From Flavobacteriales bacterium UBA7666 (GTDB lineage: Bacteria > Bacteroidota > Bacteroidia > Flavobacteriales_D > Crocinitomicaceae), in the NCBI GenBank assembly GCA_002483265.1, contig DLHO01000026.1:495322-559321 (forward strand): DNA of 64,000 nt. Direction: 5' to 3'. Below the pieces are notes generated by a model that had not been told where the DNA came from, ran no database searches, and saw only the letters and a program-made list of their open reading frames with translations. How positions within the stretch are numbered: the stretch's first letter is position 1; every line of letters begins with the position of its first letter. The position numbers and the translations under genes are program-made. This document shows positions 36,209 to 45,760 of the stretch, piece after piece.

Positions 36209-37099
36209 TCATTTATTACTTTGTGAAAATAGGAAGTCTTTTTCGGCTTTGGTCAAAGATTCGTAACCTGATTTAGAAATTTTATCCAAAATTTTGTCAA
36301 TACGCTCTTGTTTCGCTTTCGCATCCATGTTGTATTGTTCGTCTGTTTTCCCAACTCTTCCGCCTTTTTGAGCTTTCATTCTAGAGCTTTTATTCTTTCT
36401 ACCGGCGAAAAAATTTAAAACTCGTTGATGTATTGATTCTGTCCAGTTAATAATGTTGGAAGAAGAATGCATATTCCGCACCGAAAGAAAACCAATCAAT
36501 GCTCCGCCCAGATGTGCAAAATGCGCTACTCCATCATTATTAATCGTTTGTGCCAAATCACTTACTATGTAAATAAGTGCCAATACATAAATTTTGACTG
36601 GAAAAACCCCAAAGAGACTTATTGTAATATTTGGTCGATATACTGAAATAGCAATAAATAATGCCATGATTGAACCGGAAGCACCGAGCACGACCGCTCC
36701 TTTACCCAGAAATTGATTAGCTATTAATTCGCAAATTCCACCAACAATTCCTCCAACGATGTACACATGAAGCATTCTTCTATCAGAAAAGAATTGCTTA
36801 AATAAACTTCCTGCAAAATAGAGGAAGATCATATTGAATAAAAAATGGAAGAATTCGAAATGGGTGAAAATACTGGTAATCAATCCCAATGGAGCGTACA
36901 TAAATTTATGCGGATCCGTTTGAAGTGTAAAGATGTTGATCCTTACCCAATCAATCCATTCACTATTTGAAGCCTGAGAAGCCAGTCCTAAAAAAAGCAT
37001 TGCAAGGAATACCAGCGAGTTGACAAAAATCAACTTGATATGCATTCCTCCGAATTTGAATTGGAATTTCAGTTCTTCTGATAAACTTCTATCTTGCAT
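36209..37099 (-). CDS. Rhomboid family intramembrane serine protease
   Basis: 296 residues with about six membrane helices. The catalytic Ser lies in GASGSIMALF and the His in HFAHLGGALIGF; HFEFFHFLFNMIFLYFAGSLF is the L1/TM2 segment. It cuts transmembrane substrates inside the bilayer. A soluble basic tail follows (~215-296, KKSSRMKAQKGGRVGKTDEQYN) and looks like a small cytoplasmic domain found in Bacteroidota rhomboids. Directly behind a second rhomboid gene, 1 bp apart. Confidence 0.9.
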   Translation of the reverse strand: MQDRSLSEELKFQFKFGGMHIKLIFVNSLVFLAMLFLGLASQASNSEWIDWVRINIFTLQTDPHKFMYAPLGLITSIFTHFEFFHFLFNMIFLYFAGSLFKQFFSDRRMLHVYIVGGIVGGICELIANQFLGKGAVVLGASGSIMALFIAISVYRPNITISLFGVFPVKIYVLALIYIVSDLAQTINNDGVAHFAHLGGALIGFLSVRNMHSSSNIINWTESIHQRVLNFFAGRKNKSSRMKAQKGGRVGKTDEQYNMDAKAKQERIDKILDKISKSGYESLTKAEKDFLFSQSNK

Positions 37100-37100
37100 A

Positions 37101-37880
37101 TTAATAAAATTTAGTACCTGTTCTGCGCCAAATCAGAACCAGTATTGCTCCAACAATTGCTCCGCCAACATGCGCTAAATGCGCTACATTATCTCCAACG
37201 TTATTTTGAAAACTGCTGTATACTTCTAAAACAAAATATCCTCCGATCAGCCATTTAGCTTTGATTGGAATCGGAGGGAATAATAACATTAATTCCGTGT
37301 TCGGGAATAGGATGGCAAATGCTGCTAACAAACCAAAAATAGCTCCGGAAGCACCAACCATGGGAACTATGGATTTCACAGCATAATCACCCAGTGCATT
37401 GTATTGTACCTGTGTAGTAATTCCATATCGCTGCGCAATTTCCATTAAATTTTGATCGGTGATATGTCCATGAGTGTCTCTTAACAAACCATTCAATGCC
37501 GCAATAGCATTGGAATTGTGAATGGTATTCTTTAATTCCATAATCTGAAAGAAGCCGACACCATTATAAAGAATGACAGCTCCTAAGGCAGCAGCAACAT
37601 ACAGAATAAAATAACGTTTCGGTCCCCAAAGACGCTCCAAAAAGCTTCCAAACATGACCAAAACATACATGTTCATGAAGATGTGAAAGAAGCCTCCATG
37701 CATGAAAAAGTGACTTACTAATTGGTATGGCTCAAAAAGGGGAGTGCCAAAATAATGTGCACCCAACAAGCTTCCTAAATCGATACCATTTCCCTGATAC
37801 TCAAAAAAGAGTGTCAATAAAAACATCGCTACATTGAGCAATAATAAATTCTTGGTTACAGGCTGTATATTTCCAAACAT
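37101..37880 (-). CDS. Rhomboid family intramembrane serine protease
   Basis: 259 residues. Catalytic Ser in GASGAIFGLLAAF and His in HLAHVGGAIVG; HGGFFHIFMNMYVLVMFG marks the TM2 region. An unusual ~55-residue soluble insertion (about 110-165, KNTIHNSNAIAALNGLLRDTHG onward) separates TM3 from the catalytic Ser helix. The gene starts 1 bp after mutL ends and is followed by a second, only partly similar rhomboid, so they may process different substrates or act together. Confidence 0.9.
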   Translation of the reverse strand: MFGNIQPVTKNLLLLNVAMFLLTLFFEYQGNGIDLGSLLGAHYFGTPLFEPYQLVSHFFMHGGFFHIFMNMYVLVMFGSFLERLWGPKRYFILYVAAALGAVILYNGVGFFQIMELKNTIHNSNAIAALNGLLRDTHGHITDQNLMEIAQRYGITTQVQYNALGDYAVKSIVPMVGASGAIFGLLAAFAILFPNTELMLLFPPIPIKAKWLIGGYFVLEVYSSFQNNVGDNVAHLAHVGGAIVGAILVLIWRRTGTKFY

Positions 37881-37881
37881 C

Positions 37882-39756
37882 TTAAAACAGTTGTATTAAT
37901 TGTTCATTTGTAATTTGTGCTATAATTCGCTTGCCCGAAGGAGAAAACGTGTGTTCATCTGCTTCAAACAAACGCGATACAAAGTCAGAAACGGCCTCCT
38001 GGTTGTTCTGAAGCTTAAAAGACATACTTCCACCAAACGCAATTTGAGCTAGTACAGTATGTGCAATCTCTCCTTTATCCAGAGTTCCCATTTGCAATTG
38101 CTCTAAAATTTTGTCTACGCAAGACAGAACCGTCGATTCATCCAGAATCTGTGGAATTCCATCAATGTGTAATTCTTGTTCTACCCACGACCAATTGAAA
38201 CCAATTCGGGAGAGTGTTTTCTCATGTTCATTCCAGGCCAATTGTTCCTGTTTGGACATCACTTTCTCCATGGGAAAGATCAACTGCTGTGAGGCCAATG
38301 GATTCACAAAGAAACCACGCATTAAGTCGTCATACAACATACGCTCGTAGGCTCTGCGGTATTGAATCACCAATAAGCCTTCCGGAACAGAACCAATAAT
38401 AAAAGATCCTTTCAGGATGAACGGGCCGATCGATTTCAATGTTTCCACATCCAGTTCTACCTGAACGGGCTTTTCTTCGATTTCCTCGTTTACAGCTTCC
38501 GAATTCCACATTTCATCTAGGCTTGCAGATTGAAATTGCGAACCGAAACCTGCTTTATTCAACGCACTGGAAAAGGCTTTGTCTTTTGTAGTTGAAGATC
38601 CTGAATTTGAATTCCCTCCGGAAAATTGTCCTTCACGCGTATTTTGTATGTGAAAAGGATTGTATGTCTTATCTACTCGAATTTCCGGTGCAACAGGAGT
38701 TTGACTCAACATTGATACCGGAATATCAAATTCAGTTTCACGCTCGAAATCCAGAGTTGGAGTAATATTGAATTTTCCTAAACCTAAACGAACAGCACTT
38801 CTGATGATGCTATAGATTGCTTTATCTTCTTCGAATTTGATCTCCGTTTTGGTTGGATGCACATTTACATCAATTTGTTTGGGATCAACCTCCAAAAACA
38901 AAAAGTAGCTTGGAAATAATTTGGAAGGAAGTAAATGTTCAAAAGCTGCCGAAATAGCATGGTTGAAATACGTATCCTTAAAAAATCGATTGTTGACAAA
39001 CAAAAATTGTTCTCCACGCGATTTCTTAGCAACTTCCGGTTTTCCGACAAAACCATCCAATCCTACAATATCTGTTTGCTCCGTAACTGGAACCAGGTTG
39101 TCATTGAATTTCTTTCCGAAAACATCTACAATACGCTTTCTAAGCTGTCCCGGAGCCAAGTTGTAAATCTCCTGATCATTATGAACCAAGCGAAAAGCGA
39201 TGTCGTGATGAGGAAGAACCACGCGTTCAAATTCATCAATGATATGCTTGAACTCCACATTATCTGATTTCAGGAAGTTACGTCGGGCAGGAACGTTAAA
39301 AAACAAGTTCTTGATTTCGAAATTACAGCCAACGGCGCATTGTGTCGGCTCTTGATTAATGACTTCCGTTCCTTCAATCAGGATTTTGGTTCCCAATTCG
39401 TCTGCCGCGCGTTTTGTTTGAAGCGTTACATGTGCAATTGCAGCAATAGAAGCCAAAGCTTCACCCCGGAATCCTTTTGTTTTTAATGCGAAAAGGTCAG
39501 CGGCACTTGCAATTTTACTTGTTGCGTGTCGTTCGAAACACATGCGTGCATCAAGCGGCGACATTCCTTTTCCGTTGTCCACAATCTGAATCAAGGTGCG
39601 GCCTGCATCTTTGATGTGCAATTCAATTTTCGTTGCTCCCGCATCAATACTATTCTCTACCAATTCCTTTACCACAGAAGCCGGTCTTTGAACAACTTCA
39701 CCTGCTGCAATTTGATTAGCTACGTGATCCGGAAGTAAACGAATAATATCTGACAT
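37882..39756 (-). CDS. mutL: DNA mismatch repair protein MutL
   Basis: MutL couples mismatch recognition by MutS to strand removal. The GHKL ATPase is intact (ENSIDAGATKIE, DNGKGM, TKGFRGEALASIAA) and the C-terminal dimerisation domain is present, 624 residues in all. In place of the DQHA(X)2E(X)4E endonuclease motif it reads IQYRRAYERMLYD (~residue 461), so the catalytic Asp and His are lost. The start MSDIIRLLPDHVANQIAAGEV is preferred to an ATG four codons upstream. A minus-strand TATTTTTG box is at 39786-39779. Confidence 0.95.
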   Translation of the reverse strand: MSDIIRLLPDHVANQIAAGEVVQRPASVVKELVENSIDAGATKIELHIKDAGRTLIQIVDNGKGMSPLDARMCFERHATSKIASAADLFALKTKGFRGEALASIAAIAHVTLQTKRAADELGTKILIEGTEVINQEPTQCAVGCNFEIKNLFFNVPARRNFLKSDNVEFKHIIDEFERVVLPHHDIAFRLVHNDQEIYNLAPGQLRKRIVDVFGKKFNDNLVPVTEQTDIVGLDGFVGKPEVAKKSRGEQFLFVNNRFFKDTYFNHAISAAFEHLLPSKLFPSYFLFLEVDPKQIDVNVHPTKTEIKFEEDKAIYSIIRSAVRLGLGKFNITPTLDFERETEFDIPVSMLSQTPVAPEIRVDKTYNPFHIQNTREGQFSGGNSNSGSSTTKDKAFSSALNKAGFGSQFQSASLDEMWNSEAVNEEIEEKPVQVELDVETLKSIGPFILKGSFIIGSVPEGLLVIQYRRAYERMLYDDLMRGFFVNPLASQQLIFPMEKVMSKQEQLAWNEHEKTLSRIGFNWSWVEQELHIDGIPQILDESTVLSCVDKILEQLQMGTLDKGEIAHTVLAQIAFGGSMSFKLQNNQEAVSDFVSRLFEADEHTFSPSGKRIIAQITNEQLIQLF

Positions 39757-39948
39757 GAACGAGTTCAATTTATATTAGCAAAAATAAGATAATCTCTTAG
39801 TTCTAATGGTGTCTTTTTAACAATTCTCGTTCCACTTTTTTCCATCTGACAGGCTGTCAGGTTAATTCCGAATTCCGAATGACTAATTCCGAATTAAGAG
39901 AGGCTGTCTGAAGCTGTTCATAATTAGTCAGCTTTGTTTAAAATATGT

Positions 39949-40003
39949 ACATTCATTGGGATATCCATGGGGTATCATCGGGACATTCATGCTTTATCAT
40001 CGG
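39949..40003. repeat. Five 11-bp tandem units
   Basis: In phase: acattcattgg, gatatccatgg, ggtatcatcgg, gacattcatgc, tttatcatcgg. The units diverge but keep the 11-bp step, as in the array at 25695-25760. Confidence 0.65.
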
Positions 40004-40117
40004 TTTAAAATTGACTTATCTATGCCGTTAGTCTACTTCAATCTTAAACTGACTTACAACCAGGTAACGAATTGAAGAGGGCTGAAACTTCAGATCCGTA
40101 AGACTATTTTATGTTTA

Positions 40118-40183
40118 ACCGCAAAGAATGAAAGAACGCAAAGATTTTGAGGATAAACTTAGCTCTCTCTGCGCATTTGCGGT
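40118..40183. repeat. ACCGCAAA...TTTGCGGT inverted repeat
   Basis: Perfect 8-bp ends enclose a repeat-like interior (gaatgaaagaacgcaaag). A close relative lies upstream of trxA at 51092-51150, and a short fragment (cccgcagagggcgcag) at 48046. Confidence 0.7.
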
Positions 40184-40207
40184 ATAAAATTTACGTAATT
40201 TTGTTCT

Positions 40208-43186
40208 ATGAACAGAAAGACATTCCGCAAAGCTCCTTTCATTCTTATCCTTATTATTGGATCAGGATTGATCACTTCCGCGCTTTTAAAGACTCCGGCT
40301 CATCGATCAGTGAAAAAACACCAAGTAAGTCTCGCAACTGACAAAGATGAAGATCAATGGATTGCGGCTGAATTGGCTAAATTATCGATGCAGGAACGTA
40401 TTGCTCAATCTTTCATGGTGGCTTGCTGGTCTAACAAAGGCAAGGAACATTTAGCAGAAACAGAAGCTTTGGTTAACGAACAAAAAATTGGCGGATTGAT
40501 CTTTTTTCAAGGTGAGCGCGACAATCTGCAGGAGGCGATTCAACAAATGCAGGCAAACGCGGAAATTCCTTTGTTAATCGGAATGGATGCAGAATGGGGG
40601 ACGGCTATGCGCCTTTCCGGGGAACCACGTTTTCCATACCAACAAACGATAGGTGCAGCAAATGATTTAAAACTGACAGAACGTATCGGATATCAGATGG
40701 GAGTTGAATGTGACATGCTCGGAATTCACATGAACTTTTCTCCGGTGGCAGACGTAAATCTGAATCCACAGAATCCGGTAATTGGTTTTAGAGCTTTCGG
40801 TTCCAATTCACAACAAGTAGCCAAGCAAACGGCAGCTATGGTAAAAGGAATTGAAGATGCGGGTGCTATTTCCTGCGTAAAGCATTTTCCCGGACATGGC
40901 GATACAGACAAAGATTCCCACAAAGAACTTCCTACTGTTTCCCACAGTATAAACGAATTTGAATCGAAAGATTTTCTTCCCTTCAAAAGCGGAATAGAAG
41001 CAGGTACCCGCTCAGTTATGGTTGCTCATTTGAATGTTCCTTCACTGGATCCAAGCGGAACACCAAGCAGTTTGTCAAAAGTGGTTATCGAAACTTATTT
41101 ACGCAAAAAGCTTGGATTCAAAGGATTAGTAATCTCGGATGCCCTGAACATGAAAGCGGTTTCAGAGAAATACGGTAAATCTGAAGTGGTAGCTAAAGCA
41201 TATTTGGCAGGTTGTGACATTCTGTTATTTCCCGAAAATGTTTCAGACGCAATCAAATTGATTTACAGCAAAGTAGAAAGTGGTGAATTGAGTAAAGAAA
41301 CTGTAAATGAGCATTGCAAAAGAGTTTTGAGAGCAAAATATCAGGCAATCGTTCATAAGCCAATGATTAAACGCAAAGATCCGGCTCCTGAGCGCAAGTT
41401 GATAATCAACCAAATTTATGAAAAAGCCTTGTTGTGCGTCAAAAATGAAGAAGATCATTTGCCAATTGATAAATTAGACAAAGAGATCATTCGCATCGCC
41501 ATTGGAACACATACTTCTGCTTTCAGAGATCGTTTAAATGATTATGGTAAAATAACTCATTATAAATACTTTACCCCGGAAGAAGCAGTTCGTAGATTGA
41601 AAGAAATCAAATTGAATTCAGAAGCGACTTACATTGTAGATTTTCATTCTGATGGTCAGCGAGCACGTAATAATTACGGCTTTGGGGCTTGGAAACAAGT
41701 TCTAGATCTGATTCCGGAAAATGCGAAAGCAACGGTGGTTTTGTTTGGAAATCCTTTAACTCTTCAAAACGAAACTGAATTCCCTAAAGCGGTGAAATCA
41801 ATTCTTTGCGGATATGAGAACACGGCAGCGGCTCAAGAACGAACTGCACAAGCAATCATGGGGGCTTTTGATATCAATGGGAAATTGGCAACTGACATCA
41901 CTAGTCAATGGAAATCCGGATTTGGAATTCAGGTAAAAAACAACGGAAGATTGAAGTATTCACAGCCTGAGGAATTGGGATTAAATCCGGAAAAACTGAA
42001 GGAAGTGGATGATATTGTAGCAAAAGCAATTGAAGCAAAAGCTTTTCCAGGCTGCCAGATTGTGGTAGCAATTGACGGGAAAATTGTCATTCAAAAATCA
42101 TATGGAACTACGATCTATGAAAATGGAGACAGTGTTACCAATGATCACATTTACGATATTGCTTCGATCACTAAAATCGCTTCGTCTACAGCAGCTTTAA
42201 TGCGTTTGAAAACATTGAACCAATTTGATGAAAAGATGAACCTGAATCAACTGGTTCCTGAATTGGTAAAAGAAACTCCCTATGCAGATCTGAAAGCGAT
42301 TGACTTATTAACACATCAGGCGGGTCTAACTCCTTGGATTGCTTTTTATAAGCGCACAATGGAAAACGGAGAATTGGATCCGGATATTTACAGCAAAGTG
42401 GATAAAGGGGTTTACAACAGGGCTGTGGCCGACAATATTTTCATCAAAGAGGATTATTGGAAAACCATGCTGAAGATCATAGTGGAAACGCCTTTGACAG
42501 GAAAGAAATCCTACGAGTATTCCGATTTGAGCTATTACTTTTTCAACAAATACATTGAGCTTACCAGTGGAATGGGGCAGAATGAGTTTGTAGATAAAGA
42601 GATTTATCAGCCTTTGGGATTACAAACTATGACCTATTTACCCCTAAAGAAATTCAACAAGAAACGAATTGTACCAACAGAATATGACAAAGAATTCCGC
42701 AAGCAATTGATTCACGGATACGTGCATGATCCCGGAGCAGCGATGATGGGTGGAGTTGCGGGTCACGCTGGATTATTCTCCAATGCAACAGATTTGGCGG
42801 CATTGATGGAGTTTTTATTGAATAAAGGACAAATAGGAGACCAATCGATCATCAAAAAAGAAATTGTAGATCAGTTTACAGCGTGCCAATTTTGTCCCGG
42901 AAACAGAAGAGGAATTGGTTTTGATAAACCAACCGTAAGTATTAAAAACGGTCCGACTTGTGATCTTGTTTCCCCTTCAACATTCGGTCATTCCGGATTT
43001 ACAGGAACTATCACATGGGCAGATCCGGAAAACAAGGTGAATTTCGTGTTCTTATCGAACCGGGTTTATCCGGATGCAGACAATTGGAAAATAACAAAGA
43101 TGAGCGTGCGAACGGAGATTCAGCGAGTAATCTACGAAGCACTTTTTGAAGCACGCCAGAAGAGATCAGCAGCGGCTGATCGATAA
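40208..43186 (+). CDS. GH3 beta-N-acetylglucosaminidase fused to a class C beta-lactamase-like serine hydrolase
   Basis: 992 residues behind a signal anchor. The GH3 domain (~50-400) has the NagZ-like KHFPGHGDTDKDSHKELP loop and catalytic VISDALNMKAV; a linking domain follows, then a serine hydrolase (~600-985) with SITKIAS (S-x-x-K), YSDLSYY in the Y-x-N position and HSGFTGT (in the K-T-G position). The pair suggests joint cutting of GlcNAc linkages and of peptide or D-Ala bonds in peptidoglycan (inference). This two-domain design occurs in other Bacteroidota. Ends at a hairpin. Confidence 0.9.
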   Translation: MNRKTFRKAPFILILIIGSGLITSALLKTPAHRSVKKHQVSLATDKDEDQWIAAELAKLSMQERIAQSFMVACWSNKGKEHLAETEALVNEQKIGGLIFFQGERDNLQEAIQQMQANAEIPLLIGMDAEWGTAMRLSGEPRFPYQQTIGAANDLKLTERIGYQMGVECDMLGIHMNFSPVADVNLNPQNPVIGFRAFGSNSQQVAKQTAAMVKGIEDAGAISCVKHFPGHGDTDKDSHKELPTVSHSINEFESKDFLPFKSGIEAGTRSVMVAHLNVPSLDPSGTPSSLSKVVIETYLRKKLGFKGLVISDALNMKAVSEKYGKSEVVAKAYLAGCDILLFPENVSDAIKLIYSKVESGELSKETVNEHCKRVLRAKYQAIVHKPMIKRKDPAPERKLIINQIYEKALLCVKNEEDHLPIDKLDKEIIRIAIGTHTSAFRDRLNDYGKITHYKYFTPEEAVRRLKEIKLNSEATYIVDFHSDGQRARNNYGFGAWKQVLDLIPENAKATVVLFGNPLTLQNETEFPKAVKSILCGYENTAAAQERTAQAIMGAFDINGKLATDITSQWKSGFGIQVKNNGRLKYSQPEELGLNPEKLKEVDDIVAKAIEAKAFPGCQIVVAIDGKIVIQKSYGTTIYENGDSVTNDHIYDIASITKIASSTAALMRLKTLNQFDEKMNLNQLVPELVKETPYADLKAIDLLTHQAGLTPWIAFYKRTMENGELDPDIYSKVDKGVYNRAVADNIFIKEDYWKTMLKIIVETPLTGKKSYEYSDLSYYFFNKYIELTSGMGQNEFVDKEIYQPLGLQTMTYLPLKKFNKKRIVPTEYDKEFRKQLIHGYVHDPGAAMMGGVAGHAGLFSNATDLAALMEFLLNKGQIGDQSIIKKEIVDQFTACQFCPGNRRGIGFDKPTVSIKNGPTCDLVSPSTFGHSGFTGTITWADPENKVNFVFLSNRVYPDADNWKITKMSVRTEIQRVIYEALFEARQKRSAAADR

Positions 43187-43201
43187 AAAACAAACGTTAG
43201 T

Positions 43202-43235
43202 GCAGTTTTAGAATAATAATAGAAACTGCTTTTTA
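43202..43235 (+). terminator. Terminator after the GH3 fusion gene
   Basis: GCAGTTT (43202-43208) pairs with AAACTGC (43223-43229), followed by five T. Confidence 0.65.
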
Positions 43236-43254
43236 AACACACAGACAGACAAAC

Positions 43255-44400
43255 ATGAAAATCGGAATCGTACTTTATCCCACATTTGGCGGGAGTGGTG
43301 TAGTAGCCACAGAATTGGGCAAAGCCTTAGCTCAAAAGGGACACTTAGTCCATTTTATCACGTATTCGCAGCCCGTTCGTTTGGGCAGTTTTCGTGAAAA
43401 CATTTTTTATCACGAAGTACAGCTTTCAGATTACCCGCTTTTTGAATACCAGCCATACGAAACAGAATTGGCTAGTAAAGTTGTAGATGTAGTGAAATAT
43501 GAAGGGTTAGATCTATTACACGTACATTACGCTATTCCACATGCTTCTGCAGCATTTATGGCACAGCAGATTCTAAAAGCCCAGGGAATCAATATTCCAT
43601 TTATCACAACACTTCACGGAACGGATATTACTTTGGTTGGAAAAGATCCGTCATTCGAACCCGTTATTTCGTTCTGTATTAACGCATCTGATGCCGTTAC
43701 AGCAGTTTCTGAGAGCTTAATGAAAGATACTTACGCGCACTTTGAAACAACGCGTAAGATCCACGTAATTCCGAATTTCATTCAACCGAAAGCAGAATTG
43801 CCTGTGATCAATATGGAAAAGCGCAGACATTATGCGAAAGATGATGAGTTGATCTTGTGTCACATTTCGAATTTCCGTCCAGTAAAACGCATTACAGACG
43901 TGGTTCGTATTTTCCAAAAAGTACAGGAGAAACTTCCTGCTAAATTGTTATTGGCAGGTGACGGTCCTGATCGGGCAATTGTTGAGCGTTTAGCGCGCGA
44001 TTTGGGAATTTGTCAAAACATTATCTTCATTGGTAAAGTTCGTGAGACAGCACCAATCCTGGAATTGAGCGATTTGTTCCTTTTACCATCTGAAACAGAA
44101 AGTTTTGGTTTGGCAGCTTTGGAAGCTATGGCAGAAGGAGTTCCGGTGGTTTCATCGAACACGGGTGGAATTCCGGAGGTGAATATTGATGCTTATTCCG
44201 GATTCACATCCAATGTGGGAGATGTTGAGGCTATGGCAATTGATGCAATTCGCATTTTAGAGAATAAGGAAACTCATCAGATTTTCCGTAAAAACGCATT
44301 GGCTCAAGCAAAAAAATTCGATCTATCAAAAGTTCTACCTCTGTATGAAGAATTGTATGAATCGGTTCTGAAAGGGCATGGAGATGCAGTGAAGGTATGA
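43255..44400 (+). CDS. bshA: N-acetyl-alpha-D-glucosaminyl L-malate synthase
   Basis: A GT4 glycosyltransferase making GlcNAc-malate, the first step to bacillithiol. The sequence follows BshA closely: KIGIVLYPTFGGSGVVATELG, HVHYAIPHASAAFMA, TTLHGTDITLVGKDPSF, LLPSETESFGLAALEAMA and NTGGIPEV. 381 residues, normal. No bshB or bshC is in the window. Confidence 0.95.
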   Translation: MKIGIVLYPTFGGSGVVATELGKALAQKGHLVHFITYSQPVRLGSFRENIFYHEVQLSDYPLFEYQPYETELASKVVDVVKYEGLDLLHVHYAIPHASAAFMAQQILKAQGINIPFITTLHGTDITLVGKDPSFEPVISFCINASDAVTAVSESLMKDTYAHFETTRKIHVIPNFIQPKAELPVINMEKRRHYAKDDELILCHISNFRPVKRITDVVRIFQKVQEKLPAKLLLAGDGPDRAIVERLARDLGICQNIIFIGKVRETAPILELSDLFLLPSETESFGLAALEAMAEGVPVVSSNTGGIPEVNIDAYSGFTSNVGDVEAMAIDAIRILENKETHQIFRKNALAQAKKFDLSKVLPLYEELYESVLKGHGDAVKV

Positions 44401-44430
44401 TTTTGAATTAATCAGGGTCAACTCGAGTTT

Positions 44431-44505
44431 TTCGCATACTGTTCTCGATACATCCGACTTTTTTAGTCGGATACTCGAACTGACATATGCGAGAAGTATC
44501 GAGAA
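44431..44505. repeat. Nested palindrome TTCTCGATA...TATCGAGAA
   Basis: Outer arms TTCTCGATA (44442-44450) and TATCGAGAA (44497-44505) enclose ATCCGACT-TTTTT-AGTCGGAT (44452-44472). A further pair, TTCGCATA / TATGCGA, is interlaced with them. Confidence 0.7.
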
Positions 44506-44522
44506 AGAACCTATAAAATTAG

Positions 44523-44560
44523 AATCGTCAGTTTACTTTGGTGGATTGACGATTTTCTTT
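44523..44560 (+). terminator. Terminator downstream of bshA
   Basis: AATCGTCA (44523-44530) pairs with TGACGATT (44547-44554), then TTCTTTG. It lies 122 bp after the bshA stop. Confidence 0.6.
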
Positions 44561-44724
44561 GTTTAATTGCAAAGAAAAAAAATTTCATTGATCAGGGTGT
44601 TTTTATTCATTGTTTCGTTAATAATCTGCTACTATAATCCTTCGTTTGGCTTAGCATCGCTATCGAAGAGATTTTAATCGCACTTTTTCTTGCTTTCGTC
44701 TAATATTAGCGTTAAATTCATCTT

Positions 44725-45183
44725 ATGCTTATGAAGACCATATTCAACGAAGAAACTCGTGCAGAGTTAATTCAACGTATTCACGCCATTCCTGAACATG
44801 CATCCGCTCAATGGGGAAAAATGAATTTGTATCAAATGCTGGTGCATTGTACCACTTGGGAGCAATGGGTTCAGGGCAAAGGAAATCATACTTACAAACA
44901 GGCATTTATCGGAAAAGTATTTGGGAAAATGGGTTTGAGACGCATGATTCGGGATGATAAACCCATTGACAAAGGTGTTCCAACTTCAGAACAGTTTAAA
45001 ATAAAAGAAACCAGTGGAGATATTGCTGCAAAAAAACAGGAATGGATTCAACTGATTGGATCTTATGAAGAGTATTCCAATCCAATATTTATCCATGATT
45101 TTTTCGGAAAAATGACCCAAGAACAAATCGGTTTATTGGTCTATAAACACAATGATCATCATTTGAGACAATTTAATAGTTAA
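44725..45183 (+). CDS. DUF1569/DinB-like protein
   Basis: 152 residues (150 if the second ATG is used). A helical bundle with LYQMLVHCTTWEQW near residue 36 and NDHHLRQFN at the C-terminus, placing the His residues as in the DinB/DUF1569 metal-site fold. Cytoplasmic; function unknown, with relatives acting in thiol-dependent chemistry. Bacillithiol synthesis next door makes a bacillithiol-transferase-like role thinkable, but nothing proves it. Confidence 0.75.
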   Translation: MLMKTIFNEETRAELIQRIHAIPEHASAQWGKMNLYQMLVHCTTWEQWVQGKGNHTYKQAFIGKVFGKMGLRRMIRDDKPIDKGVPTSEQFKIKETSGDIAAKKQEWIQLIGSYEEYSNPIFIHDFFGKMTQEQIGLLVYKHNDHHLRQFNS

Positions 45184-45193
45184 ACGTAAGCTT

Positions 45194-45700
45194 ATGAAAA
45201 AGATCGCTACCCTTTTTTTAGTCTTTATGCTATTTGCATCGTCCTCTTTGTTTAGTCAAACAAGAAAAGAAACCACCGTTAAATTGGAGTGGAAGGAGCA
45301 GGGTTTTGTTCACTTCTATACTGCTGAGTATTCCGTTTATGTGAGTAAGCCTGAATTTCTGGATATCCAGAACGAGCTGTTGGTTGGAATGTTTGACGAA
45401 TATGCCGATCAGAATGATTCTATCAACCTGAAAGATCCATTCTTTGTATTCAAGTTTGAACAACAAACCGTTTTATGGGATCAGTTAAAGGAGTGTGCAA
45501 CAGCAGGACATATGCTGATCCTTCCGAATGATTCGAGAAAGAAGCTGAAAAGCGTTGTGATTGTTGATGACACCAAAGTTCACGGAAGTGGTATTGAAGT
45601 TTGGGAATGCCGCGATTCGAAAACCAACCAGGTAATTTTCGCGCGTAATCAGCAAGTGCATGCAACTCCGATTTCTGAAGGTGTTTTTGACAGCTATTGA
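45194..45700 (+). CDS. Hypothetical exported protein
   Basis: A signal peptide (cleavage near SLFSQ, ~residue 22) precedes a 146-residue domain with ELLVGMFDEYADQND and CRDSKTNQVIFARNQQVH. No family recognised. It follows the DUF1569 gene by 10 bp, so the two are likely co-transcribed, and precedes the TPR gene. Confidence 0.65.
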   Translation: MKKIATLFLVFMLFASSSLFSQTRKETTVKLEWKEQGFVHFYTAEYSVYVSKPEFLDIQNELLVGMFDEYADQNDSINLKDPFFVFKFEQQTVLWDQLKECATAGHMLILPNDSRKKLKSVVIVDDTKVHGSGIEVWECRDSKTNQVIFARNQQVHATPISEGVFDSY

Positions 45701-45760
45701 ATGCATGAAATGATGTTCATGTAATTTTTACTGCGTAAATTGCACGCAAATAAATTGACC

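Larger units (their letters stand above)
39757..40207. other. Repeat-rich intergenic region upstream of the GH3 gene
   Basis: No gene. From left: the mutL promoter, CTGACAGGCTGTCAG, repeats of attccgaatt, the 11-bp array, and a large inverted repeat whose right arm holds a TAATTTTG -7 box (40196-40203) only 4 bp before the ATG of the next gene. Confidence 0.55.
44401..44724. other. Intergenic region with palindromic element and terminator
   Basis: No gene. The left half contains a nested inverted repeat (44431-44505) and the bshA terminator; the right half carries the promoter region of the next gene. Confidence 0.5.

Noticed and set aside
39526..39738. Plus-strand frames opposite mutL
   Set aside because: Antisense shadows of a well-supported gene with low-complexity translations.
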